The translations under genes and the position numbers were made by a program. Shown here in pieces: positions 17,246 to 27,032 of a stretch of 54,703 nt of DNA. The first letter of the stretch is position 1; every line of letters begins with the position of its first letter. The stretch comes from Cryobacterium glaciale (lineage in GTDB: Bacteria > Actinomycetota > Actinomycetes > Actinomycetales > Microbacteriaceae). The notes beneath the pieces were generated by a model. It was not told the DNA's origin. It worked only from the letters and a program-made list of their open reading frames with translations, and ran no database searches. Location of the stretch: contig NZ_SOEY01000009.1 of NCBI RefSeq assembly GCF_004402535.1, positions 412 to 55,114 on the forward strand, in the 5' to 3' direction.

Positions 17246-20200
17246 GCCACATTGAAGCGTCCGGCAACGGATGCGGAAGTGGCCACCCATTTCTCACAAA
17301 TGGGCAAGGCACCGAGGCAGCCCGTCGCCGGATACGACCTGGTATTCACACCGGTAAAGAGCGTGTCCGTGCTCTGGGCTCTCGGCGACATGGACACCTC
17401 CGAGCGGGTGCGCGAGGCCCACAACGCAGCCTGGCAGGCCACCGTCGCCTGGCTCGAAACCGAGGCCGGCGTCACCCGCGTCGGGGCTGGCGGGGTCGCC
17501 CAGGTCGACACCCACGGCTTTGTTGCCACTGCGTTCGACCCCATCTGCACACCCACGTTGCCGTGTCGACGAAGGTGCAGGGCTTCGACGGGAAGTGGCG
17601 TTCGTTGGACGGACGGGTGCTGCACGCGCTCGGCGTTGCGGCATCCGAACGTTACAACACCCTTGTTGAGCAGGAGGTCCGGAACCGCCTCGGCGTGACC
17701 TTCGTGGACGAGACGCGAGGCCGGAACAAGCGCAGCGTGCGCGAGATCGCCGGCATCAGCCGGGAGCTGCGTGACTCGTTCTCGTCCCGTCGCGCGGCCA
17801 TTGAAGATGCCTACGAAACCCTGGTGCAGGAGTACGTGGCCAAGCATGGCCGCACCCCGCCGAAGACGGTGCAGCTGAGCCTCGCGCAGCGGGCAACCTT
17901 GGAAACTCGCGAGGGCAAGAGCGCTCCGAAGAGTCTGACGCGGCAGCGCGCGGAGTGGCGGCTGGCCGCGGTCAGGATCATCGGCGAGGTCGCCGTGGAC
18001 GCGATCGGAACGACGGTCCGGCAACGACGGCAGGTGTCGGCGCAGGACCAGAACCTTGCAGCGTTGAGTATCGACGAGCTCGCCGATCGGGTGCTGCACA
18101 CGGTCGAAGACAGCCGAGCGACGTGGCGACGATCGCATGTTGCAGCGGAGGCGCAACGCATCGCCCGGACCTTCGCGAACGTGAGCCCGGGCGTCGACGC
18201 GCAGCAGATCGCCGAGGCTGTCGCGCAGGCCGTTATGGCGCGCGTGATTGCCGTCACCGCGCCGACACTCAACCCGGTCCCCGAGGCTTTGCAGCGCCAA
18301 GACGGCGCGTCCGTTTACCGGGTGCACGGGACGGAACGGTTTACCTCGGAGCGGATCCTTGCGATTGAGGACAGCCTAATCGACGCGGCCGGCACCGTAG
18401 CTGGCTTCGCCGTCGACCCGGCCATCTTCGCCACCACGGTGGAGACGCTGAACGCCGCGAGCTCCTACCCGTTGGATGCTTCGCAAGTGGACCTTGCCCG
18501 CCGTTTCGCATCCGGCGGCCGTCTCCTCGAGGTCGGGATCGGACCGGCAGGAACCGGGAAGACCACCGCGATGCGCGCGTTCGCGCGTGCCGTAGAAGCG
18601 GGCGGTGGCCGAGTTTTGGCGTTGGCACCGACGGCGGCTGCGTCGACGGTGCTGGCCGAGGAGATCAAGGTGGAAGCGGAGACGGCGCACAAGCTCGTCG
18701 ACGTGCACCGCAATGGCTCTCCGGAACAGCAGGAATCGGAGCAGTACCGCATCGACAGCAGCACGGTGCTTCTCATCGATGAGGCCGGTATGGCCTCGAC
18801 TCCGTTGCTCGCTGACGTGTTGGAGCTAGCCCAGCTACACGGGGCCGCGATTCGGCTCCTCGGGGATCCGGCGCAGCTGGCCGCGGTCGAGTCCGGGGGA
18901 GCCCTGCGCCTGATCGAGCAGCGCGTGGGCGCCAGCTACCTCGACCAGGTGCACCGCTTCGTGGATGTTGAGGAAGCGGCGGCGTCCCTGCTGCTGCGTG
19001 ATGGAGCCAGCAGTTCCCTGGACTTCTATGTCACCGCGGATCGCACGCGCGGCGGCATCCGCCAGAGCATGCTGGAAGAGATCTATGTGGCGTGGGCCGC
19101 GGATCGCGCCGATCACCGGCACTCGATCATGGTCGCGGGAACTAACGAAGAGGTTGCCGCGCTGAACGCGCGTGCCCGCCTGGACCTGATCGGCCAGGGT
19201 GCCGTCGGGAAGAGCGGGGCGTTGCTGCACGACGGGAACAAGGCCGGCTTGAACGACGTGATCGTGACGCGGCAGAACGACCGGAAGCTGCGGTCCAACC
19301 AGGGCAAGGACTTTGTCGCGAACGGTGACCTCTGGACGATCCTGGGCGACGAGGGCGGTGACCTGAAGGTGAAGAGCCTTCGGCACGGGGGAGTGTTGAC
19401 CCTGCCGGCCGAATACGTGGCCGCGCACGTGGAGCTCGGCTACGCAGCCACGATCAATCGGGTGCAGGGCATGACCGTGGACACGTCCCACATTCTTGTG
19501 GACCCGCAGTCGACGTCACGGGAGCAGCTGTACGTGGCGGCGACCCGCGGGCGTGAGTCCAACCGGATGTATGCGGTCGTGGAAGAGACCCTCGAAGTGG
19601 ATGCGCACGCTCCCGACCACCTGCGCACCTCGATCATCGATGCGCTCACCGCGGTGCTCGCGCGCGAGGGCGCTGAGCGGTCTGCGACCGAGGAGATCCA
19701 GCGCGAGCAGGATGCCGCGGCGAGCCTCTCGACGTTGTTGCCGGCCTACGAGGATGCTCTCGCACGGGTCTACGATCCGGACCAGATCGGGCGGATGGAA
19801 GCGGTCGTCCGCGATGTGCTCGACGTGGGTATCGCCGATCGAGTCGTCAACGACGAGGCGTGGACCCACCTCGCGAGTCGGCTGGCGGCACACGAGGCGC
19901 GTGGTGCCGACGTGCGTGCACAGCTGGCCGCGGTTGTGCGGGTTGAAGATACCGGGCCCGACTCTACAGTTGACTCGTTTGCGAAGATCTACCATCACCG
20001 CATCGGGGCGCCGACGCTTGCAACGGGCGAAAGTGCGTTGCCGACCTGGGTGACTCCGCCGCCTGTCGGAGCGGTCGGGGACAACCGAGAAGTCCGCGAT
20101 TGGCTGCACGCCCAGGCCGACCTCATCCGGGATCGAACGGCGGCGCTCGTCGATGCTGCGGCCGTCGCGCCGGAACCGTGGAGTGCGGCCCTTCGTCCCC

Positions 20201-20559
20201 AGCCGGATGATGCATCCCTTCGGTGGGCTTGGCGGCGTGACCTCGGAAACGTGCTCGCCTTCCGCGACCTGAACCAGATCACGGATGCCGAGTCACCGCT
20301 CGGCGCTATGCGCACGGGCGAGGATGCCTACGCGGCAGCCGCAGAGTCCCTCGAGCGGCTTCGTGTCGTCGAAGACAACACAGCAACCGAAGCAAGGCGT
20401 CGAATCGCAGAGCTGGGGCAGCGTCTGTCTGGAGCCAGCGATGCCGAGGCCAAGGTTGATGTCGCGAAACGTGTCCGACAGATTCACGACCGCGCAAGTG
20501 AACCTGCCTACCAGAAGGACGTTTACTCTGCCCCTATACGCCCCCGACCCAAGATTTAG
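17246..20559 (+). pseudogene. TrwC/TraA-type (MobF) relaxase-helicase, N-terminally deleted and frameshifted
   Basis: MobF proteins nick oriT with an N-terminal tyrosine and unwind DNA with a C-terminal helicase. Here the first about 100-200 residues, including the tyrosine, are gone; homology starts near PVAGYDLVFTPVKSVSVLWALGD. Near 17545 the frame breaks and about eight residues before the metal motif are lost, but HLHTHVAVS remains in the next frame. From there about 1000 residues are open: SLDGRVLHALGV, Walker A GIGPAGTGKTTAMRA, Walker B VLLIDEAGMAST and the UvrD-like GYAATINRVQGMTVD. The downstream 1000-codon frame could still make a helicase-only protein if it had a start. As a relaxase it is dead. 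Confidence 0.88.
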
Positions 20560-20757
20560 CAGGACGTCGACGCGTCGTGAATTGATGGCCAGCGGCGGCG
20601 AGGCCGGGAGTAGCCACGGTTAGTACTGCGGGCCTGAATGGTCCCTTCCCGCAGTGAGGAGAATGCTCCCAAGATGTCCGACTGGGGTGTACCTCAACTA
20701 GGCGTCAGGCGCGTCTATGTCACGGCTGTGGATTTCGGCGCTCTTTGGCGGCGTTCT

Positions 20758-20823
20758 GTGATCGCTTTGTGTCGTTAATTCCCGATGACGAGGATGCTGG
20801 CGGCGGCTTCGATGACGTCGTCG
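20758..20823. repeat. Inverted repeat arm, left Tn552-like end
   Basis: These 66 bp cover the last codons of tniB, its stop and about 17 bp beyond it. The same segment, with about six mismatches, occurs in inverted orientation at 23830-23896. The outer part contains GTGATCGCTTTGTGTCG in both copies. Weaker similarity continues outward for about 35 bp. The arms flank tniB, tniA and the resolvase gene. Confidence 0.75.
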
Positions 20824-21584
20824 GTGATGGTCTCAAGTTGGTTGATCTTGAGTACTCGGTTGATTTGGGGGAAGAGGCGTTCGAGGAGGCGGAAGTTGCC
20901 GCGCGTGATGCGTTCGATCGCGGCGATGGCTTGCGCGTCGGTGAAGTCGTCGGGGTCAAGGGTACGGCCGAGGTGTTTCCAGTGGCGGTCGAGCACGAAG
21001 AGGAGTTCATCGCGGCCGAGGGCACGGTAGTGGTGGGAGAAGCCGAGGCGACTGTATAGCTGGGGGTAGTGGCGGAAGCGCTGGTCGATTCCGGGCATGC
21101 CGATGAGGATCATCGCGAGGTGGGTTCGGTCGTGCCGGTCGCGGAGAAGCTCAAGTGCGACGGGGGTGAGTCGTTCGGCTTCGTCGATGATGAGCAATTC
21201 CACCAAGTGCGTGACCATGCCCTCGCGTTTTCGCGGTTCGGCGTCGAGCGTGCGTAGGTGCTCATCGGCGCAGTTACCGACCTTGATCTGCCAGTGGTCA
21301 ATCTCGTTCATGAGCGTCTTGGGTCTACAGAGCACTTCGGGTGTGTAGAAGACGGTACGGGATCGGTTCGCGAGGGCGTAGTGTTTCGCGTCGTGGTCGC
21401 CGCGGGGTCCCCACTCGTTGATGTAAGGCTCGAGAGCGTCCCAGTTCGCGTAACGGCGAGCGGAGTGGGTTTTGCCGACGCCGGCATCGCCGTGGCAGAT
21501 GCCGATAGTTCGCTCCTTACGGACGGCGTTGGCAAACTCGGTGAAGCGTCGATGCTCCTTGGTGACGATAAATGCCTCGACCAT
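20775..21584 (-). CDS. tniB: TniB/p271-like AAA+ ATPase for transposition
   Basis: 269 residues, matching the size of the Tn552 p271 and TniB proteins that choose target DNA and activate the transposase. Walker A is GDAGVGKT (near residue 33), Walker B is LLIIDEAERL, and sensor-like MILIGMPGIDQRF and LYSRLGFSHHYRAL follow. The ATG at 21582-21584 overlaps the tniA stop (TGATG); a GTG one codon upstream is also possible. The frame is intact. Confidence 0.88.
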   Translation of the reverse strand: MVEAFIVTKEHRRFTEFANAVRKERTIGICHGDAGVGKTHSARRYANWDALEPYINEWGPRGDHDAKHYALANRSRTVFYTPEVLCRPKTLMNEIDHWQIKVGNCADEHLRTLDAEPRKREGMVTHLVELLIIDEAERLTPVALELLRDRHDRTHLAMILIGMPGIDQRFRHYPQLYSRLGFSHHYRALGRDELLFVLDRHWKHLGRTLDPDDFTDAQAIAAIERITRGNFRLLERLFPQINRVLKINQLETITDDVIEAAASILVIGN

Positions 21585-22968
21585 CACTCGTCCTCTTCGT
21601 AGGTGCGCAACCGCGACCGTCGGGACGTTGGTGCCTGGTCCCTTGGTTCCTCGCGGACGGCGACGGCCGGGATGCGTTCGTTGATGATGTGACGGAGTTC
21701 GCGTCGGCGGGCGCGGCGGGCCGCCTCGATGTCGCGCAGGCTGAGCCGGAGGTTGGGGTGCTCTTCGTCGACGGCGACGCAGACGAAGGTGTCGCGGTCG
21801 TAGACCCGGATCTCGGAAATGTCGCGGGGGTCGTAACGGATCGTGATGGTGTGCCCGACGAAGGGGGCGAGCGTCGGGGCGAGGTATCGCTGGCCTTGGA
21901 AATGGATACCGTCACGCTGCACTATGCGATTCTTGGGGACGGTAAGCAGGAGCCCGTCGAGTTCTTCAAGGCTGTCGGGCATCCGGGGAAGCCAACCGTC
22001 GGCAACCCATGCGTCCCGAGGCGAGATGCCCAGCTCGCTGTGCGGCCGGTCGTTGTAGGTGGCGATGAACTCTCCGACCGCGCGATCGAGTCCCGGAAGA
22101 TCGAGGACGGGTTGCGGTGTTCGACTGCCGGGTCCGAGGTGTCCAGGGAGGGTAGCGAGCAGCTCGGTGTTGATCGTGCCGAAGAACCGCTCGATCTTGC
22201 CCCGGCCCTGGGGCCGGCCGACGATGGAGTGGATGAGGCGGATGTGCAGTTCGATGGCGGTGCGTTCGAGGTGGTGGCTGGTGAAGTCGGACCCGTGATC
22301 GACGTGCACGATGTCGGGGATACCGCACATCGCCCACGTCGGATCGGTCTTGCGCCAGATCGCTTGCCGCAGCGCGAGCGCGGTGTTAAGTGCGGAGGGT
22401 GCGCCAGTGAAGACGGTGTACCCACATATAGCGCGGGAATGATCGTCTTCCACCGTGGTCAGCCACGGTCGGTCGGGCTTCCCGTTGGCGCCGACGATGA
22501 GGATGTCGAGTTCGGTGTGATCCGCCTGCCAAGTCTGGTTGGGGCGATCAGCGCGGCGCCGAAATACGAGCTCGTAACGATCCCGATACGACACGGGCCC
22601 CTCCAACGCGAGAGTGACGAGAGCCGGATCCAATGCCAGGACGATTTCCCGCACCGTCGAATAGCTCGGCGCGAGCGCGCCCTGCCGATGCGCTTCGACC
22701 ACAGCGAGACGGTGCAGCGTCGCCAGGCTCGGGCGGGGCTTCGTCAGTGCAAGCCGTTCAACGAACGCCAGACCGTGGCCGCGGTGCGTCGCATTCCCGT
22801 GTCGGCGCGCGGGTGAGCGTCAAGCGCCACGATGCCGCCACCCCGGTAGAGCTGGTGCCAGCGTTGCAACGTCCGAGCGCTGATCCCAGTGTCCCGAGCG
22901 AGAGCCGCAAGGGGCACCTGGTCCTCGACGTGAAGTCGAAGGACCCGCCACCGCTCGTCGCCGTCCAC
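21584..22968 (-). pseudogene. tniA: TniA/p480-like DDE transposase, frameshifted
   Basis: Two frames give one Mu/TniA-type transposase. The first (22744-22968) is the N-terminal helix-turn-helix LAALARDTGISARTLQRWHQLY. The second (down to 21584) carries the rve integrase core: QADHTELDI, VHVDHGSDF and GRGKIERFFG, a DDE triad with 35 residues between the second Asp and the Glu, then a C-terminal barrel. The reading frame changes near 22755, consistent with one lost base; the second frame resumes LAFVERLALTKPRPSLATL. Without a suppressor the catalytic part lacks its DNA-binding head. A sequencing error would explain it equally well. Confidence 0.82.
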
Positions 22969-22974
22969 GGCTGA

Positions 22975-23571
22975 TTACATCAACTGGCCGTCGCGGGCGG
23001 CGAGGGCATGTTGGTGGCGGTAGAGGGTCGCGCGGCTCCAGCCGACGAGGTGGGCGGCATCGGCGGCAGTGCGTCCACCCTTCCGGGCGGCGTTGACGAT
23101 CCCGAGCTTGTCGGCGATCACTGCCGGGTCCACGGCGGGCCGGCCGAAGCGGGTGCCGGCAGTGCGTGCCGCGGCGATACCCGCATTGACGCGTTCGACG
23201 ATGAGTTCGCGCTCATACTCCGCCAGTGTCGCGAGCATATTCAGCATCAGCCGACCGTTCGTCGTTGCGGGGTCGATCCCATCCGAGATCGAGCGGACGA
23301 GCACACCACGCTCCCGCAGCAGGTTCACCGTGTTCAGGACATCGATGAGGGACCGGCCGAGCCGGTCCACCCGCCACACGACAATAGTGTCGCCGGGTTC
23401 GGCGTAACCGAGAAGCTTCTTCATCCCCGGACGCTCAATGGCCGTCTTGCTCCCCGAGGTGATATCCGCAAACACGTCCCGTTTCTGCACCCCGGCGGCA
23501 ACCAGAGCATCGAGCTGTAACTGCGCGTCCTGACTCGCCGTACTCACCCGCGTGTAACCCAGCATCCTCAT
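22975..23571 (-). CDS. Serine recombinase (resolvase/invertase family)
   Basis: 198 residues. The catalytic serine is in YTRVSTASQD (Ser10), followed by DRLGRSLIDVLNTV and LATLAEYERELIVERVNAG of the catalytic and E-helix regions. A C-terminal helix-turn-helix (GGRTAADAAHLVGWSRATLYRH) ends the protein. It would resolve transposon cointegrates. The ATG at 23569-23571 begins the conserved domain; the longer frame upstream adds unrelated residues. It could belong to the Tn552-like unit or to the adjoining Tn3-family unit, since both use such resolvases. Confidence 0.88.
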   Translation of the reverse strand: MRMLGYTRVSTASQDAQLQLDALVAAGVQKRDVFADITSGSKTAIERPGMKKLLGYAEPGDTIVVWRVDRLGRSLIDVLNTVNLLRERGVLVRSISDGIDPATTNGRLMLNMLATLAEYERELIVERVNAGIAAARTAGTRFGRPAVDPAVIADKLGIVNAARKGGRTAADAAHLVGWSRATLYRHQHALAARDGQLM

Positions 23572-23780
23572 AAACTCATTCTGCCTCACAAAGCCCCTTC
23601 GAGGATAGTGAGACACGATAAATGACGAGACGACTTTCCGAGACAAAATCGAAGCCCACGATTCCGCGTTTTCCTGCACTTCGTCCACGACTCGATTTCG
23701 GTGAGTCCAGTGTCTTGTAAACCTTTAGCTTTTTAGGACACCAATGGTCTCCGTTATGGGACCCACACAGAACCGGCGAC

Positions 23781-23820
23781 GCCGGCAGAACTCGCGAACT
23801 CCAACCCTCCTTCTGCCGGC
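23781..23820. repeat. 10-bp perfect inverted repeat
   Basis: GCCGGCAGAA (23781-23790) pairs with TTCTGCCGGC (23811-23820) over a 20-bp loop. It lies between the resolvase and the tniB remnant. It could be a hairpin terminator or a recombinase site; no T-run follows. Confidence 0.45.
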
Positions 23821-23829
23821 TACGTCTCC

Positions 23830-23896
23830 CCGACGACGTCATCGAAGCCGCCGCAAGAATCCTCGTGATCGGGAACTAGCGACACAAAGCGATCAC
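23830..23896 (+). pseudogene. 3' remnant of a second tniB plus transposon end
   Basis: On the plus strand the codons for DDVIEAAARILVIGN and a TAG stop reproduce the last 15 residues of TniB (one substitution), followed by the same terminal sequence as at 20758. Upstream similarity ends abruptly at 23830. It is therefore the end of a related but not identical element in inverted orientation. Its stop overlaps the tnpA stop on the other strand. Confidence 0.72.
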
Positions 23897-26800
23897 GGAA
23901 CACCGCCACCGACCGGCGAAGTTCACAGCGGAGTTCGGATCGCGGAGGGGGCGAAGCCCGTCGTCTTGCACGCTAGTGAAGGCGTATCGGCCGTGAACGT
24001 TGATGTGGGTATCGCCCAGGGGCAGCCGGGCAATGTCGGCGTCGTCGACGGGGTAGCCCTGATCTCGGAGCGAGTTCAGGGCGGCGTCGATGTAGCGGGT
24101 GTTCCACAGGATGACGGTGTTCAGGACGAGGCCGAGGACACCGAGCTGGTCTTCCTGGCCGTCCCGGTAGCGCTGCCGGAGCTCCCCACGCTGCCCGTAG
24201 AAGATCTTCCGGGCGAGGCGGTGACGGGATTCCTGGGTGGTGAGCTGGACGTGGATTGACCGGCGGTAGGTCTCGTCGTTCGGGTCGTACATTGCCAGGA
24301 GGTGCAGGGTCTTAGCGATGCGTCCGTATTCGGCGAACGCGGCGCCCAGCGGGGTCGGAGTGCCGTCACGGCCAAGCATCCGCAGGAGGTCGTAACCGGC
24401 GACAGTACCGTTGTGGAGGGAGCCGGCCACGCGAAGCATGTCCTCCCCGTACGGTTCCATCCGCTTGAAGGACAACTTATTTCTGGCGACCGGGCCCAAG
24501 ATCCCGTAGTCGGCTATCGGGGCGCCGGGCGGGGTGAGCCGCCAGAGCCGCTGGTCGGGCATATCTGCCACTCGTGGGCTGAACTGGTAGCCAAGGAGAC
24601 GGAAGAGGCCGAACACGATGTCGGAGTACGACGCCGTGTCTGTCGCGATCATCTCCGGGGCGGGGCCGCCGTCACGGTTCAGGATGACGTCGAGGACGTG
24701 TAGGGAGTCCCGCATGGTTCCGGTGACGACGACGGCGCCGATTCCCGCGACCTGGTCGTTGATCGCGTTCAGCCAGGTCACTCCTTGACCCTGGCCGAAG
24801 TAACGGGGGTTCGGGCCGGCGTCGAGGGTGCGAACGGGGACAACAAATCGGAGCCCATCGACGGACGCGACGAGTCCACCACCCCACACCTGTGCGGTTC
24901 CTATCGATGCTTGCGTGTCGATGAGGCGCTTGTTCGCGGCCGAGAGAGTCTCCGCCCGGAGGTAGTTCTGGGCGACGTGGGAGAGCCTGCGCCGGTTCAA
25001 GCTCGGATGGCCGTGTTTAACGACCGGTGCGAAGCCGAGGTTGCATCCCTCGGCGACGAGGACGGCAGCCATCGATAGCGCCAGGTCATTCAGCCGCGAT
25101 CCCGACCTGCTCTCCGTCAAATTGATGTGCGTGAAATCGTTCAGATACCCGGTCCACGCGTGGACCTCCAGCAGTACCTCGGGCAAATCGACCCGCGGCA
25201 TAATCCGCTCGACGAGATTTCGAAGCTTAGTCAGGGACTCCGGTTCCGGGATGGGTTTGAGTTTTGCCAGGAACACGCGAGTGCGTCCATCGGGGCCGGT
25301 CTCAACGGTGAGGGGAGAGTCTTCGTTCTCGGGGACCGCGCTGAGCCGGGTCGCGATCGATGTGTAGGCATCATCCAGCCGCCCGGCCAGGTGAGTCATG
25401 TGCGTGTCGAAGGGGTTGGCAAGCTGGAGAGCCGTCAGTACGTCTGGCTTCGCCGTCGACCAGGCGTCCCCGTCAAGCAGCTGCACCCGCGGATCCCCCC
25501 AACGTGTGGATCCCTCGGCGAAGAGGTCACGGCGGCGCAGAGCGCGATGCGCACCTTCGAGCACGCACAGCGTGTACGCACGATGATCCACCGGCCCATC
25601 AGCAGCCGGGTCGGAAAAGACCAGGCGCCGCCAAGCGCCACCCACGACGTCATCGACGATCTCCGACCGCTCGACTCTTTTCCGCCCGACCAGTGCGCCC
25701 AGCCCGCGGACGGCTTGGAGTAGCGACGCGCCGGCCTCGGTCGAACGCAGAGGTAGCGTCGAAGCGAACATCGACAAGAACGGCCGCACGGTCGCGTATC
25801 GCTTCACAAGCTCGACCTGTTCCAGCGTGGGATCGTCCTCGCCGAACGGACTGAATTCCTCCACAATCTGCACCGCTTTCATCAGCCGCTCCCGCATCCC
25901 CTCCGTGCGCAACAGCTCCCACACCGCGGCAGCATCGATCTGTTTACCCTGTTCGTCCTGTTCGGCAACCTCCAGCAGCACCTTCGCCGCCGACGCCAAG
26001 GTCACGGACGCACGGCGCAGGGCAGGCAATGACCGCATCTGGTCCTTGACCGCGGCCCGTGTCGCGGGGCCGATCAGCTTCGTCGCCATCAGCACAGCGA
26101 ACAAGTCAAGGACATCGTCGACGGATGACACCTGCAGGGACGCCACCGTCGCGAACGCCGTCGCCCGCCTCCGCTGCTCGGGCATGCGCCGCAACGTGCT
26201 TGCGTCAGTAGACCGGCCGTGCCTCGCCAGAACGTCCAGACGCCCCGGGGCGATCCCCGCCAAATCAACCGTGGACGCACCTACTGCGGTTACCTCGCCC
26301 ACCCGTTCGAGAGCCTTCACCATTTCCGGCCCCGATGCTCGAACCGGTGCCCTGCGAAGCTCCTCCAGCCCGGAAACACGCCCCTCCAAAGCGCTGTCAA
26401 CGAGAGCATCGAGACGGGAAGCCAACCCGGAAGGCACCCGATCCGATAGCAGCGAGAATAACCGCTCGTTCGCCTCCGCCCTTGCCTCGGCGACCAGTCT
26501 CGTGACCAGGCTCACCCCTGGAAGGAGCACCTTCTCACGCCGCAACCACGCCACCGCTTGGTCGAACACAGCTGTCGGCCGCTCCGTGCGCGTGGCCGTG
26601 CGCGCTGCAAGGAAGCCCGTCAATTCACCCAGCACGACGGGGTCCGATGTCCGCCGATAACCGTAAGCCTCCGCAATTTCCCACCCGTGCTCATACCCGG
26701 TCTTGGGCCGCACCGAATACTCCGCGAACACGCCCGGCGCGGCGATTTCGAGCTGCCGTGACACGAACTCGACCACGTTCCCTGGGACAGCCGTCGGGTC

Positions 26801-27004
26801 ATCCAGAAAATTCCCCAAGTACCGCACCGTCCCGAGCTGGACGGCGAATCCCAGCCGGTTAGCAGCGCCCCGCCGTCGGCCAACGATCGTCAGGTCATCG
26901 TCATCGAGAAAGAAGAACCGCGCAAGGTCCAGTTCCGATACCGGCCCGACGAACCGGCCATAAGCCCCAACCTGCTCATCACTCAGGAAATCAACCGGCA
27001 TCAT
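23876..27004 (-). CDS. tnpA: Tn3-family transposase TnpA with altered C-terminus
   Basis: 1042 residues, full length for the family. The N-terminal DUF4158 domain begins PVDFLSDEQVGAYGRF; the C-terminal DDE domain includes FTHINLTESRSGSRLNDLALSMAAVLVAEGCN, VWGGGLVASVDGLRFVVPVRT (Asp), MIATDTASYSDIVFGLFRLLGYQFSPRVADMPD (Asp) and the late HINVHGRYAF segment. After the usual end motif LRPLRDPNS, the last roughly 19 codons are read from the opposite strand of a Tn552-like end (see 23830). This tail is not native. The ATG is one codon after another in-frame ATG. No clear 38-bp terminal repeats were found. Confidence 0.9.
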   Translation of the reverse strand: MMPVDFLSDEQVGAYGRFVGPVSELDLARFFFLDDDDLTIVGRRRGAANRLGFAVQLGTVRYLGNFLDDPTAVPGNVVEFVSRQLEIAAPGVFAEYSVRPKTGYEHGWEIAEAYGYRRTSDPVVLGELTGFLAARTATRTERPTAVFDQAVAWLRREKVLLPGVSLVTRLVAEARAEANERLFSLLSDRVPSGLASRLDALVDSALEGRVSGLEELRRAPVRASGPEMVKALERVGEVTAVGASTVDLAGIAPGRLDVLARHGRSTDASTLRRMPEQRRRATAFATVASLQVSSVDDVLDLFAVLMATKLIGPATRAAVKDQMRSLPALRRASVTLASAAKVLLEVAEQDEQGKQIDAAAVWELLRTEGMRERLMKAVQIVEEFSPFGEDDPTLEQVELVKRYATVRPFLSMFASTLPLRSTEAGASLLQAVRGLGALVGRKRVERSEIVDDVVGGAWRRLVFSDPAADGPVDHRAYTLCVLEGAHRALRRRDLFAEGSTRWGDPRVQLLDGDAWSTAKPDVLTALQLANPFDTHMTHLAGRLDDAYTSIATRLSAVPENEDSPLTVETGPDGRTRVFLAKLKPIPEPESLTKLRNLVERIMPRVDLPEVLLEVHAWTGYLNDFTHINLTESRSGSRLNDLALSMAAVLVAEGCNLGFAPVVKHGHPSLNRRRLSHVAQNYLRAETLSAANKRLIDTQASIGTAQVWGGGLVASVDGLRFVVPVRTLDAGPNPRYFGQGQGVTWLNAINDQVAGIGAVVVTGTMRDSLHVLDVILNRDGGPAPEMIATDTASYSDIVFGLFRLLGYQFSPRVADMPDQRLWRLTPPGAPIADYGILGPVARNKLSFKRMEPYGEDMLRVAGSLHNGTVAGYDLLRMLGRDGTPTPLGAAFAEYGRIAKTLHLLAMYDPNDETYRRSIHVQLTTQESRHRLARKIFYGQRGELRQRYRDGQEDQLGVLGLVLNTVILWNTRYIDAALNSLRDQGYPVDDADIARLPLGDTHINVHGRYAFTSVQDDGLRPLRDPNSAVNFAGRWRCSVIALCR

Positions 27005-27032
27005 CCAACCGTAATGACCCGGAGCTGCTTAG

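Larger units (their letters stand above)
20758..23700. mobile_element. Tn552/Tn5053-like transposon unit (tniA*, tniB, resolvase)
   Basis: The genes for a DDE transposase, its AAA+ partner and a serine resolvase lie in a row on the minus strand, the layout of Tn552 (p480, p271, resolvase). The left end is likely near 20758, just beyond the tniB stop. The right end is not certain; several GAGAC-containing repeats at about 23600-23650 could be transposase or resolvase sites. The boundary at 23700 is approximate. The tniA frameshift implies that the unit is probably immobile on its own. Confidence 0.6.

Noticed and set aside
20670..20778. A short gene from the ATG near 20673 ending ALWRRSVIALCR
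   Set aside because: No ribosome site; its tail is simply the antisense of the Tn552-like end and is found again at the tnpA terminus.
20775..23571. A class 1 integron or mercury-resistance Tn5053
   Set aside because: No intI, attC array, tniQ or mer genes are present; the three-gene layout fits Tn552 better.
22975..23688. The longer 237-residue start for the resolvase
   Set aside because: The conserved domain begins at the internal ATG (23571); the added residues resemble no resolvase and would run over possible res sites.
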